A stretch of DNA of 39,660 nt from Azolla pinnata (taxonomy: Eukaryota; Streptophyta; Polypodiopsida; Salviniales; Salviniaceae): the NCBI GenBank assembly GCA_037176905.1, contig JBBBWG010023779.1:16266-55925 (forward strand), in the 5' to 3' direction. Below are positions 12,944 to 23,400 of the stretch, piece after piece (position 1 is the stretch's first letter; each line of letters starts with the position of its first letter). Position numbers and translations under genes: made by a program. Below the pieces are notes generated by a model. That model was not told the origin of the DNA, ran no database searches, and saw nothing but the letters and a program-made list of their open reading frames with translations.

Positions 12944-14623
12944 ATGAGGAGGAAATTGTCCAAGGATGATCAAACCATCTTGTCATTGCTGAAATCTTGT
13001 GGTGAAAAGAAGGATGCACAGGAAGGGATGCTGCTGCATGCAAGCGTCACGAAGAAAGGCCTTCTCCAGGAGAGTCCTTATGTGGGCAGCTGCTTGATCT
13101 GCATGTACACAAGATGTGGTATGGTTTCGAAGGCAAGGGATGTTCACGATGAGCTCCGAGCCCGTACTTTATCATCTTGGAATGCTTTGATTGTGGGTTA
13201 TGCGAAGCAAGGGCATAGCCATGATGCATTATTTTGCCTCGATCGGATGCGGAGTGAGTGCATCTTTCCTGACGCGATCACTTACTCTGGCATTCTGAAG
13301 GCTTGTGGTGACATGAGATCGATCCACGAGGGCCTCCGGATTCATGAAGAGATTGCAAGTTTAGGTCTCTTGGAGAAGAGTATTGTGGTTGGGAATGCCC
13401 TGCTTGATATGTATGCTAAGTGTGGTATGCTCTCAAAAGCACGGCAATTGCTTGAAAACCTTCCGATCCGGGATGTTGTGTCTTGGTCCACGCTCATGGT
13501 GAGGTATGCCCAACTCAGTGGGCATGGTCACGAAGCACTGAGCTGCTTCGAAAGGATGCAAGCTGAAGGCCTCTCCCCTGATGCCTTCACCCTCTCATGT
13601 GCCTTGACGGTGTGTGGCAACATCGGAGATCTTGCAAAAGGTGAGCAAATCCATGATGATATTGTGAAAAGAGGTGGCTTGTTGAAGAGAAACAATGTAC
13701 TTGGTACTGCGTTGGTGGATATGTATGCCAAATGCGGTATGCTTGCAAAAGCACAGCAATCACATGACAGGATCTGTAGTCGAGATGTGGTCTCTTGGAC
13801 GGCTCTAATCTCAGGATATGCCCATGAAGGGCAAGGCCGAGAAGCATTGAGGTGCTTCGAACAGATGCGAGATGAGTGTATCTTGCCGAATCTGGCCACT
13901 TTCATATGCATTTTGAAGGCATGTGGAAGCGTTGGGGCCATAGAAAAGGGCAAACAGATTCATGATGACATTCTAGGTTCAAGACTTGTCGACATTGATC
14001 ATACGCTAGGAAATTCTCTGATAGATATGTATGCCAAATGTGGTGCACTTCAGAAAGCACGAGAAGTGCTTGATGAGCTCCATGTCCGAGATATTGTCTC
14101 TTGGAACACATTGATTTCTGGATATGCCCAGCAAGGTCAAGGTCATGAAGCGGTAAAGTGCTTTGAAAATATGCAAGAAGAAGACATCCTCCCCGATTCT
14201 GTTACTTTCCTTTGTGTTCTAAATGCATGTTTTCATTCAGGGCTATTGGTTAAAGCTGAAATTTACTTTAGGAGTATGTACCAAGTGTATGGCATATTGC
14301 CAACAGTTGATCATCAAGCGTGCATGGTGATTGGTTTTGGGTCTGCTGGACATTTTGATGAGGCTCTCACAGTGATGAAAACAATGCCATCTTCCTATAA
14401 TTCTATACAGATTTGGCTTGCTCTATTGGTCTCATGTAAAAAATGGGGAAATGTGAAGCTTGGAACATTGGCTTTTGATCAAGCCCTGCAATTAGATCGT
14501 AGTTGTTCGGGGGCATATGTGCTTATGGAAAACCTTTATGCAATTTCTGGCATGCTTGAAGATGCTCAGAAGATTGAATCAATGAGGCTGAAATATGCTC
14601 TAGCTTGGAGGGAATCATCGTGA
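12944..14623 (+). CDS. PLS-class pentatricopeptide repeat protein, four triplets, E1-like end (559 aa)
   Basis: Single exon. Only nine residues (MRRKLSKDD) precede the first L motif (QTILSLLKSCGEKKD). The S motifs carry MYTRCG or MYAKCG four times, the P motifs carry WNALIVGYAKQ, WSTLMVRYAQL, WTALISGYAHE and WNTLISGYAQQ, and L motifs fall between. A final L2/S2 pair (ACFHSGLLVKAE; GSAGHFDEALTVM) leads to an E1-like motif (WLALLVSCKKWGN ... YVLMENLYAISG). E2 and DYW are absent. An in-frame TGA at 12923-12925 lies just before the ATG, so any targeting peptide would need an upstream exon. Close paralogue of the other two PPR genes here. Expected to bind RNA; target and compartment unknown. Confidence 0.93.
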   Translation: MRRKLSKDDQTILSLLKSCGEKKDAQEGMLLHASVTKKGLLQESPYVGSCLICMYTRCGMVSKARDVHDELRARTLSSWNALIVGYAKQGHSHDALFCLDRMRSECIFPDAITYSGILKACGDMRSIHEGLRIHEEIASLGLLEKSIVVGNALLDMYAKCGMLSKARQLLENLPIRDVVSWSTLMVRYAQLSGHGHEALSCFERMQAEGLSPDAFTLSCALTVCGNIGDLAKGEQIHDDIVKRGGLLKRNNVLGTALVDMYAKCGMLAKAQQSHDRICSRDVVSWTALISGYAHEGQGREALRCFEQMRDECILPNLATFICILKACGSVGAIEKGKQIHDDILGSRLVDIDHTLGNSLIDMYAKCGALQKAREVLDELHVRDIVSWNTLISGYAQQGQGHEAVKCFENMQEEDILPDSVTFLCVLNACFHSGLLVKAEIYFRSMYQVYGILPTVDHQACMVIGFGSAGHFDEALTVMKTMPSSYNSIQIWLALLVSCKKWGNVKLGTLAFDQALQLDRSCSGAYVLMENLYAISGMLEDAQKIESMRLKYALAWRESS

Positions 14624-15294
14624 CAGGCTATTTCTTCTCTACTAACATAATTAATGTAAATAGCCCAGCGTTTGGGCGAATTTTCATTGGACCATGATTG
14701 TTATTGTAGTTAGGCCTATTCCCTTTTTTATTGCTTATTGGTGTGTGTTATTCACTAACATGATATTTCCTTGGAAGTTTTCAGATTGTGGAGAAGTAGA
14801 TGCAGTGAATTCTACAAAATGTATATCTAATGGAGAATCATTCGAACTAGAGGGGAGAAACAGACGGAGGTATATAGTCTTTCCTGATCTAAGCAGAGGA
14901 TTGCTGAACCTACGTCAAACAACAAGAATACATTCTTGTGTTCTGATCTATGTAGCGATCCCCATGGCGAGATTATTCTAATGAAAGGATGGATCAAGGT
15001 CACCTCTGGGCGCCTGATGAGGTGAGCACTGCAGCATGACACACACGCATGCATATTTATATTCAAGAATACATGGTATGCTGTACTATGTATGGATGTA
15101 TGTATGATAATTTATATTCTGAGTTATGCTGTGCTATGTATGCATGTGTGTTGTGCGTACATTTATGAATTTATTAAGAAAGTGCATATGAGTCTGGAAT
15201 AGCATGTAATAATTGAAGAACCCAAAAGCTCGGCAATGGAATGGTGATGTTATCAACGCATTGAGGAAAACCAGGAAAGATTCATGATAGGGTC
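14624..15294. other. spacer between tandem PPR genes
   Basis: About 670 bp, same-strand neighbours. No coding signal. A short imperfect duplication near 15075-15150 (TATGCTGTACTATGTATG, then TATGCTGTGCTATGTATG) is the only structure I see. Confidence 0.5.
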
Positions 15295-18200
15295 ATGTTC
15301 AATGCAAATTATGAGCGAGATTTTGCAATTGTGGCCCTACTCAAAGTTTGTGCCAAGAAGAAGGATCTATGCAAAGGAATTGAAGTACATGCTGATATTG
15401 TGAAAATGGGTTTACTTGAAAAAAGTCCTTATCTAGCTAGTAGCGTGATAAATATGTATGTCAAGTGTGGCATGCTAGAAAAAGCGCATCAAACACACGA
15501 TGAACTCTGTGCTCGAAATATTGTCTCTTGGAATACACTCATTTCAGGGTATGCTAGACAAGGGCAAGGTCTGGGAGCATTGAATTGTTATCAACAAATG
15601 TTAAATGAGGGCTTCTCTCCTGATGAAGTTACACTTGTTTCTGTTTTAAAGGCGTGCGCCAGCATCAGTGATATTGATAAGGGTAAAAAAATTCATGATG
15701 AGATTGTTCTCAAGGGCTTGCTTGAGAAACATATCACCCTTGGCACTTCTTTGGTGGACATGTATGCCAAATGCGGTATGCTCGCTAAGGCACAAGAAGT
15801 GCTAAAAGAGCTTCGTGCCCGCGATGTAGTTTCTTGGTCAGTGCTGATTTCAGAGTACGCTCGACAAGGGCAAGGCCATAAAGCAATTACTTGCTTTGAA
15901 GAGATGCAATGTGAGGGCATTGCAGCAGATGTGGTTACATATGCATGTGTTTTGAAAGGATGCGGTAGCGTTGGAGCTATAGACAAAGGAAAAGAAATTC
16001 ATGAAGAAATTGTTAGCAAAGCTTGGTTGCGAAACAATTCCGTGCTGGAAATCGCTTTAGTGGATATGTATGCAAAATGTGGTGAGCTCAAAAAAGCACA
16101 ACAACTCCATGAAGAGCTTTATAAACCGAGCGTAATGTCGTGGAATGCATTGCTGTCAGGGTACGTGCAACAAGGGCTAGGGCATGATACGATGAACGGT
16201 TTCAAACAGATGAGAAGAGAGGGTTTCTCTCCAGATAACATCACCTTTGTATGTGTCGTGAAAGCTTGTGGCATCGTAAGGTGTTTTAGAAAGGGAAAAG
16301 AGATACATAGTGAGATAAGTTGTATGGGGTTACTTGCAAAGAGTGCGATTCTTGGCACCGCGTTGGTGGACATGTATGCGAAATTTGGTATGCTTAGAAA
16401 AGCAAAGCAAGTCCTTTATGAACTTCCTGTTCGTGATGTGTTTTCATGGTCGGCATTGATTTCTGGATGTACCCAACAAATGCATTACCATGAAGCCTTG
16501 AGCTGTTTTAAACTGATGCAAGATGATGGGTTTTCTCCAAATGCTGTCACTTTAATTTCTATCCTGAAGGCTTGTGCTAACATAGGAGCCATTGATCAGG
16601 GTGAACAAATTCATGAGCAGATTGTAAGTAGGGGCCTGTCGGAGAACGATGCAATGCTAGGTACTGCGTTGCTGGATATGTATGCTAAATGTGGATTCCC
16701 TGTAAAAGCACGACAAGTGTTTGAAGATCTCTCCGTGCGAGATGTCGTCTCTTGGTCTGCTTTGATAGATTGTTATGCTGATCATGGGCAAGGCCGCAAA
16801 GCTCTCGAGTTTCTTAAACGGATGCAATGCGAGGGACTCTTTCCAAATGAAGTGACGTTTGTTTGCGCCTTGAAAGCTTGCGGTAGAATCGGAGCTCTCG
16901 ACATTGGAGAACAAATAGATCAGGAGATTGCTGTGAGGGGTTTGCTGGGGGGAAATATCGTACTCGACACTGCGTTGGTGGATATGTATGCCAAATGTGG
17001 AATGCTAGCAAAAGCAGAACGATTCCACGAAAGCCTTGCCGTTCGAAGCACAGTCACTTGGAACGCGTTAATGTCGGGGCATATCGGACAAGGCCGAGGG
17101 CATGAGGCATGGAGCATTTTTGAATCGATGCAAATCGAGGGCGTCTCGCCGGATGTACTGACGTTTGTTTCAGCCTTAAAGGCATGCGTAATCACAGGGA
17201 ATATCAGCAAGGGCGAGCAAATTCACGGTGAAATCTTAGCTAATGGATTGCTGGGAGAGAATCCCATGCTTGGCAGTGCGTTGGTGGATATGTATGCGAG
17301 ATGCGGTCTGCTTGGAAAGGCTCAACAATGCCACGATAACCTTAGCGTACAGTCCATTGTCTCTTGGAATTCTCTGATTTCGGGATATGCCCAAGAGGGG
17401 CGAGGCCACGAAGCATGGGACTGCTACGAGCGGATGCAAGATGAGGGCTTCTCTCCGAACGAAGCCACGCTTGTTTTCGTGTTGAAGGCGTGTGGCGCGA
17501 TGGGTAACGTTCGGAAAGGAAAAGAAATTCACGACGAGATTGTGAGGAGCAAAGGCACGATGCTGGATGAGAGCGCGGCCCTTTGGATTGCTTTGGTGGG
17601 CATGTATGCCAAATGTGGTTCCCTGGAAAGAGCTGCCGAGTTGCTCGGAGAGCTCCCGAGCGGCGAAAGCGCGTGCTGGAATGCGCTGATTTCGGGATAT
17701 GCCGAACAAGGCCATAGCGACAAAGCATTGGATTGCTTTGAGCAGATGCAGGAGCAGGGATCGTCTCCGATCGCCACCACTTTCCTTTTCATTTTGAAGG
17801 CGTGCGGAGGCGCAGGTGCGCTGGGCAAGGGCGAGCGGATCCACGAGGAGATCGAGTGTCGAGGATGGCTGGAGAGCGATGTAGCGCTTGGCACAGCTTT
17901 GATAGGCATGTATGCCAGATGCGGAGCGCTCGGCAAAGCAGCGGAGGTGCTCGAACGCCTCCCTGCTCGAGACAGCGTTGCGTGGAATGCATTGATGGCA
18001 GGATATGCCCAGCAAGGGCGGGGCCGAGAAGCGCTAGACTGCTTCCAGAGTCTGCAGGCCGAGGGCTTGTCTCCGGATGCCTTTACCTTCGCCAGCGTTC
18101 TGAGCGCATGCAGCCATTCAGGGCTTGTGGAGGAGGCCAAAATGCACTACGAAAGCATCGCCCGGAGATACGATATGGTGCCGACTGTAGAGCACAGGAT

Positions 18201-18492
18201 GTGCCTGGTGGTGGGCTTGGGATATGCAGGGCAGTTTGGCGAAGCGATTTCCGTGGTCGCGGGAGAGATGGCGCATTGCGATCGCACCGCGATGTGGCTC
18301 GCGATGCTAGGGGCTTGCAGGAGATGGAGGAATGCGAGGCTGGGAAAGCTCGCTTTCGAGCAGCTGCTGCAGCGCGGTGCCGGTTGCGGAGCGGCTTATG
18401 CGATGATGACGCAACTCTACGCCGATTGCTGCGCTATCGCCGATCGGAGCGCTGTTTCGAGACAAACCGAGAAGATCATCATGCCCCGATAG
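15295..18492 (+). CDS. long PLS-class pentatricopeptide repeat protein, nine triplets, E1-like end (1065 aa)
   Basis: Single exon. Starts MFNANYERD and runs straight into the first L motif (AIVALLKVCAKKKD). Nine S motifs of MYAKCG type recur every ~101 residues, followed by L2/S2 (SACSHSGLVEEAK; GYAGQFGEAISVV) and a short E1-like segment (WLAMLGACRRWRN ... LYADCC). No E2 or DYW follows. An in-frame TGA at 15262-15264 precedes the ATG. Base composition changes along the gene: a 60-base sample near the start (15301-15360) has 24 G/C, one near the end (18301-18360) has 36. Its three-triplet and two-triplet excesses over its neighbours suggest growth by internal duplication. RNA-binding role from family; target unknown. 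Confidence 0.93.
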   Translation: MFNANYERDFAIVALLKVCAKKKDLCKGIEVHADIVKMGLLEKSPYLASSVINMYVKCGMLEKAHQTHDELCARNIVSWNTLISGYARQGQGLGALNCYQQMLNEGFSPDEVTLVSVLKACASISDIDKGKKIHDEIVLKGLLEKHITLGTSLVDMYAKCGMLAKAQEVLKELRARDVVSWSVLISEYARQGQGHKAITCFEEMQCEGIAADVVTYACVLKGCGSVGAIDKGKEIHEEIVSKAWLRNNSVLEIALVDMYAKCGELKKAQQLHEELYKPSVMSWNALLSGYVQQGLGHDTMNGFKQMRREGFSPDNITFVCVVKACGIVRCFRKGKEIHSEISCMGLLAKSAILGTALVDMYAKFGMLRKAKQVLYELPVRDVFSWSALISGCTQQMHYHEALSCFKLMQDDGFSPNAVTLISILKACANIGAIDQGEQIHEQIVSRGLSENDAMLGTALLDMYAKCGFPVKARQVFEDLSVRDVVSWSALIDCYADHGQGRKALEFLKRMQCEGLFPNEVTFVCALKACGRIGALDIGEQIDQEIAVRGLLGGNIVLDTALVDMYAKCGMLAKAERFHESLAVRSTVTWNALMSGHIGQGRGHEAWSIFESMQIEGVSPDVLTFVSALKACVITGNISKGEQIHGEILANGLLGENPMLGSALVDMYARCGLLGKAQQCHDNLSVQSIVSWNSLISGYAQEGRGHEAWDCYERMQDEGFSPNEATLVFVLKACGAMGNVRKGKEIHDEIVRSKGTMLDESAALWIALVGMYAKCGSLERAAELLGELPSGESACWNALISGYAEQGHSDKALDCFEQMQEQGSSPIATTFLFILKACGGAGALGKGERIHEEIECRGWLESDVALGTALIGMYARCGALGKAAEVLERLPARDSVAWNALMAGYAQQGRGREALDCFQSLQAEGLSPDAFTFASVLSACSHSGLVEEAKMHYESIARRYDMVPTVEHRMCLVVGLGYAGQFGEAISVVAGEMAHCDRTAMWLAMLGACRRWRNARLGKLAFEQLLQRGAGCGAAYAMMTQLYADCCAIADRSAVSRQTEKIIMPR

Positions 18493-20419
18493 ATTTGCAA
18501 ACACGCTTTGCTCGCAGATGCCGACGGAAGGCGATGCCGCTTGCGCCAGAAAACCCGCTGCAAGAGGTGTGTGACAATAATGCGCATTCAGATCGAGAGA
18601 TGGGCGTGCGAAAAGCAGTGTAGCCCATTTCTCCTCTTTTTCCCAAAAAAGGTGAGCTTATATCTATGTCCCAAGAGATGGATGGTGCCACGGAATACGC
18701 TGCTCGCCTCAATCTAAACGAGTCGATGAAGAAAGAGGACTTTGGAAGCTGAGAAGGACTTTGGAAGCTGAGAAGGACTTTGGAAGCTGAAAAGATCCTC
18801 TCCATAATAAGACTCTCATGGTTGCCATTGAATGAACAAGGGAACAGAGAGAGCATCCAAGGGAACAGAGAGAGCATCCAAGGGTGAAATGCATGCCATG
18901 TTTCGAAGTGTACAGGAATCAAAAGATCGGGGCGATCCTCACCGATTTTGCCGATCAGCTTCAGGATTTAGGGTATAGGGTTTATCCCTATGCATGTTCT
19001 GATATGGGTCTAGAACCAAAGCATGCAGCAAAGAAATCTCTGATGTGATCCTGTTGATGCTATGAGTTTAGCCCATCATCTCCTTGTGATTTTGGCACCA
19101 TTTGGTACTCCATGCCAGTATGCATCGCAGATGAAGCCATATATATATATATATAGGCACAAATTGCTGATCCCTGTATGAAGGCAGAAAACAACTACAG
19201 ACATGGATCTGACATAGCCGAGAAAAAATAAACAGGAAATTAACATGCTTTGGCTCTGTCTCCCAAACCAATTAAAAGGCATGTATTGGGCACGTTCCTG
19301 GCTATCACTTTATTCCTTGCATTTCAGTGGATCTCCTCCTCAAGCGCTTCTTCCATGGCAGCTTTCATGTAGAGATTATGAATGCAAGTGCTTGATGCAG
19401 GAACAAGCAATATCCAATCCCATTTTCGATGTTTGACTTCCTGGCAAGCCAGTGATTGATCCCATCTCAAGGATTGGAGCCATTTTGTTGCTATTTAGCA
19501 AGCCTCATCACAGCATTTGAAGTCCCTATGTTTGTGTTTGTGTTTGTGTTTGTATCTGAGTTCCTCCATTATCTCTTGTTTGTTTTTTTTGACGAATCAC
19601 AGCTTCCACAAGAAATAATAAGCCCCCCACATTGAAAGAAAAAAATCAAATAAAAGACCCCCCCCCCCCCATAATATATAGAATGGGGCAAAAAAGCAAA
19701 GTGAACGATCAAAATTGAAGGAAATTGAGAACAAAAGAGGAGAAGAGAAAACCAGCAAATTTTAAGATAGGAACTGAAAACACACAAAAAAAAAAAACCA
19801 AAAATGTATTGGAGGAAAGCAGTAAATCAGCAAAGATTTAGATGTAGATAAGCAATTACATGCAAATAAGCAGGCCATACAATCGTGATAAAAAGGGTCT
19901 TTTTGAAATAAAACTCTCTCAAAAAATACGTAAACTCTCATAAACATGAAAGAAAACAGCCACAACGAAACTGAAAAATAGGGGGAAAAAGGTAACCAAC
20001 AAATCCACAATTGTAAAAAACGAAAAAAATAGAAAACGGAGAAAAAATGAAAAAGACACGAAAAATGGCCAAAAATAGAAAAGAAAAAGAAGTAAATCAC
20101 AAGCTTTACACGTAAATAAGCAGATGATAAATGGTGATAAAAAAGATCCTTTAAACGCTTAAAAATATATGAAGACTCACAAATATAAAAGCAATTGAAA
20201 ATAATAGGAAATGAAGAAGGAAAACCCAAGAAAAAAGGATAAGTCATCAAACAAATAAAAAACAAGTATGTAAATAAATGTGAAAATGAAGATGAAATAA
20301 ATGAGCGTGTAACAATGAGATTCTTTTGGGTTATGACATTAGGAGTGTGGAAAAGTCACCTCTTCATTTGCACTCTCTGTTTTATTTTCTCGTAATTCTT
20401 TGCTCTGTTTCTTCTAGCT
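18493..20419. other. non-coding interval between the third PPR gene and the fusion-enzyme gene
   Basis: No convincing gene. It contains a 19-bp triple repeat (GGACTTTGGAAGCTGAGAA, starting 18737, 18756 and 18775), a duplicated AGGGAACAGAGAGAGCATCC near 18838-18880, an AT dinucleotide run near 19139-19156 and a C homopolymer near 19659-19671. An A-rich stretch at about 19620-20290 holds two diverged copies of a block with ACGTAAATAAGCAG...GGTGATAAAAA. The last ~100 bp should hold the 5' UTR of the fusion gene. Confidence 0.55.
18737..18790. repeat. 19-bp tandem repeat, three copies
   Basis: GGACTTTGGAAGCTGAGAA begins at 18737, 18756 and 18775, the last copy ending in AAAAG. Not coding. Confidence 0.8.
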
Positions 20420-23400
20420 ATGGCTTCACACCAGATCAGAACCCATTTAGGTTTAGTCACTTCAGATCCTAATGGCCAGCTTCTGGCTCGGCAACTCTCC
20501 CTCAGCCACTTCAATGTTCGTCTATTTGAGGTGAAACATTCCCACGCTCTTCATGAGAAACATGCACTTTTTTCGTTTCCTTTTTTTTTTTAAAGATTTG
20601 TGCTGCTTTGCTCCCGAATTCGCCACCAATTGAGATTAACAGCATTCGTTTGATTTTTCGGATCACATTCCAACAACCTGAACTTTTCTTGTCTCTTTGC
20701 CAAAGAATTCATTGCCATTGCCTGCATTTGATCATTGTACAATTTTTTGTGTGCCTTTGTTTCTGTTCGATTGAAATCTGTTTTTTCTTCTTGCATATAT
20801 AAGATTCCTCAAATTTCAGTGTTTCAATTTACCGTTCTTTTTTGGGAGCTTGGATTTGTGGGATTTGGTTCCAGATTTACATTCCTCACATCTTGGAATG
20901 TATTAATAATACTTCTGTTTTTCCCTATCCATTTGTCGCTCAAATAATCTACTCATGATTCGTTTGTGTTCACATAATTCTCATTAGTGCCGTTTTGTAT
21001 GCTATGTGATGCTTGTGCACATGAATCTTTGAATGCAGCTGGAGTATTATTCTTTCAGGGGAAGGATTAATTTACTAACAAAGATGCATGTACACATGAT
21101 TCTTTGACGTAGACGATTTGTGCTTCGACCACACAATCGACATGTGTGCACATACTCACTCGAGCGAAGACATATTTTTACAATAATTAAGATGCACTTG
21201 TACATGATTTGCTTTTAGACTAGCTTTTACTATTAACACAAGTATGACATCTTTATTTGATAGGTTGATTCCAAGCCTAATGAGGATGGTACTCAGAGTC
21301 ATAACCTGGTGCAATGCTGCAGCATTGCTGAGGCAGTTGAAGGTTTCAGATCTGTAACCTTTCTAGCGCATCAGAAATGCATGTTATGAGTAAAACTTTT
21401 TATGCATTTATGCTTGCTAGGGATTCAAGCGGAAGAGTAGGTTCCTCTTCTCTTAGGGTGAAAACATGAGTACTAGTAGCTTGTCAAAGACAGCCAATTA
21501 GCTTCCAAAAAATTATGTAATTTGCACCATAATATCAATGATACTTATAAACACAAAGCACCAGGTAAATATAATGCTCGTAAAGTAATAAGCTGAATTA
21601 ATGTTCCCATGCCATATTTTTGGGATGATTCGAGTTTCGAGCATACAGATTGTTCTTTTCCGGAACAAAGCACTATTTCATGTTTCATTATGCTTGTTTA
21701 GAGGCTGTGACTGTTTTCCGGGAAAACAGCACTTTATTGGGTACCTGAGAACGTTTGTCTGCTTTACGCATATAAGCTTGTCTGTTTTAAGCGTATGAAG
21801 TTTTGAGAGAAAGATTTAAAAGCACGTAAGAGTTTGTTATGAAGTCAAATAGTCCATGAGACCAAATAAGTATTATAAGTACGTAAACATTTGATATGAA
21901 GCCAATAATAGTCCATAAGAGCAAATAGGAGGCTACATTTTTAGAGCAACAAACCAAAGTCAATATCTTGAAATATAATGTGATTTGACCATCTTGTTAT
22001 CTAGTCAAGTAAGTACTTACATTCAAGATGGAGACATGTCAAAAGCAAGAGAATAACCTTTGATGGTGGAAAAGAATGACCTTTATTTTTCAATGTTGAT
22101 GAGAAGGTGGCAAAATTGTGGTCTACATACATGAGAGATTGCTATTGCATAATCTTTTGTAACCGTTTATATAGACAGCATGTATATATGTTTCTAGTTT
22201 ACTATTGCTTTCTTGCAGAATTACGAGATTTTTGCAAATAGATAGATCTAATGTATTGTTAACGGTGGCAGAGAGTATTAGTCGTTTACACGATGGGGCC
22301 TAGAACAGGCCACGGATCAGACTGGGCTTCTCTCCATTTCAGGATGTTGATTATCATTACCTGCAACATGTTTTTCAATTGAAATTCGGAAGTTGTTTGC
22401 CATTTCAAAAGTAGTATCTTGTGCATCTTCTACTGAATAATAGTATTGCTTCTATTGTATATTGTCTGAAGATGAAAATCTCTATGGAACCTCATGGTTG
22501 TTGAACAGGCAGTGGAATTCTTATTTTTATGGTTCCTGACCTTATCAAATTGGAAGCAATTCTTACAGATACTCTCTCAGGTGCATCCAAAGAATTAAGA
22601 TTATGTCATGGTATATTTATCATTTACTTCATACCAGTTTTCTGGCTGAAAGTCTGTATTATAATTTCAGTTATTGCTGATGAAACTGCGGTGATTTTCT
22701 GTGGAGGATTCTCTCCTACATATATCACAAGTCTGGTAAAGAACATATCAGGTATACTTCTTTTTTCCTTCACTTTCAGTAGTTGTGTTTACAGATTCAT
22801 CTTTGTGCACATTCTTCAGCGTTTTGCAATAAGCACTGAGCATCAATTGCACGTGCTAATAATGCACAAAAAGGTTGAATTGTGCACGAACTGTAACTAC
22901 TTAGAAACTTGTTGAAGAGTTATTTTTGGTAATGGAGGATAGCATGCATACTGTGGAGGTGTCATCTCCCGTCCAGGGATGTTAACTCCATATTTGAGGC
23001 TATGTTGGAGTTGATGCGTTTCTGTTTCATTGCATACGAGAAGCCTTGGAAACGTAGAATTTTACTGAGATGCAATGAGAGGAACTTTGATGCTGAAATA
23101 AACAGATCAACAGGAGCCTTTAAAAACCAACAATACTGAATCGTGTAGAAGAAGTCGAAGCGATTTTTATGCACAAATAATACAACTTAGTAAGTGATCA
23201 CGAGGATTCACGAATCTCTGTATCAAGCAAATGAGGATTCACTCGAGTTACACACTTTGTCCACTGAATCTAGAGAACCCTGGGTGCAGATGCCACGAGG
23301 TTAAATGCAATTTGATGTCAATGGGATAATGATGAAAATCTGTAACCTTGAAATAAAGATATAGCAACCTCTTTCTAGAAGCTGAAATGGCTTTTTAGAG

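Noticed and set aside
17236-18140. Minus-strand open frames of 259 and 203 aa opposite the nine-triplet PPR gene
   Set aside because: GC-rich antisense shadows; periodic, with no domain signature, and fully explained by the PPR frame.
19762-20265. 167-aa minus-strand Phe/Ser-rich frame, considered as a membrane protein
   Set aside because: Lies in an A-rich (plus strand) tract; hydrophobicity comes from TTT/TTC composition and there is no recognisable family.
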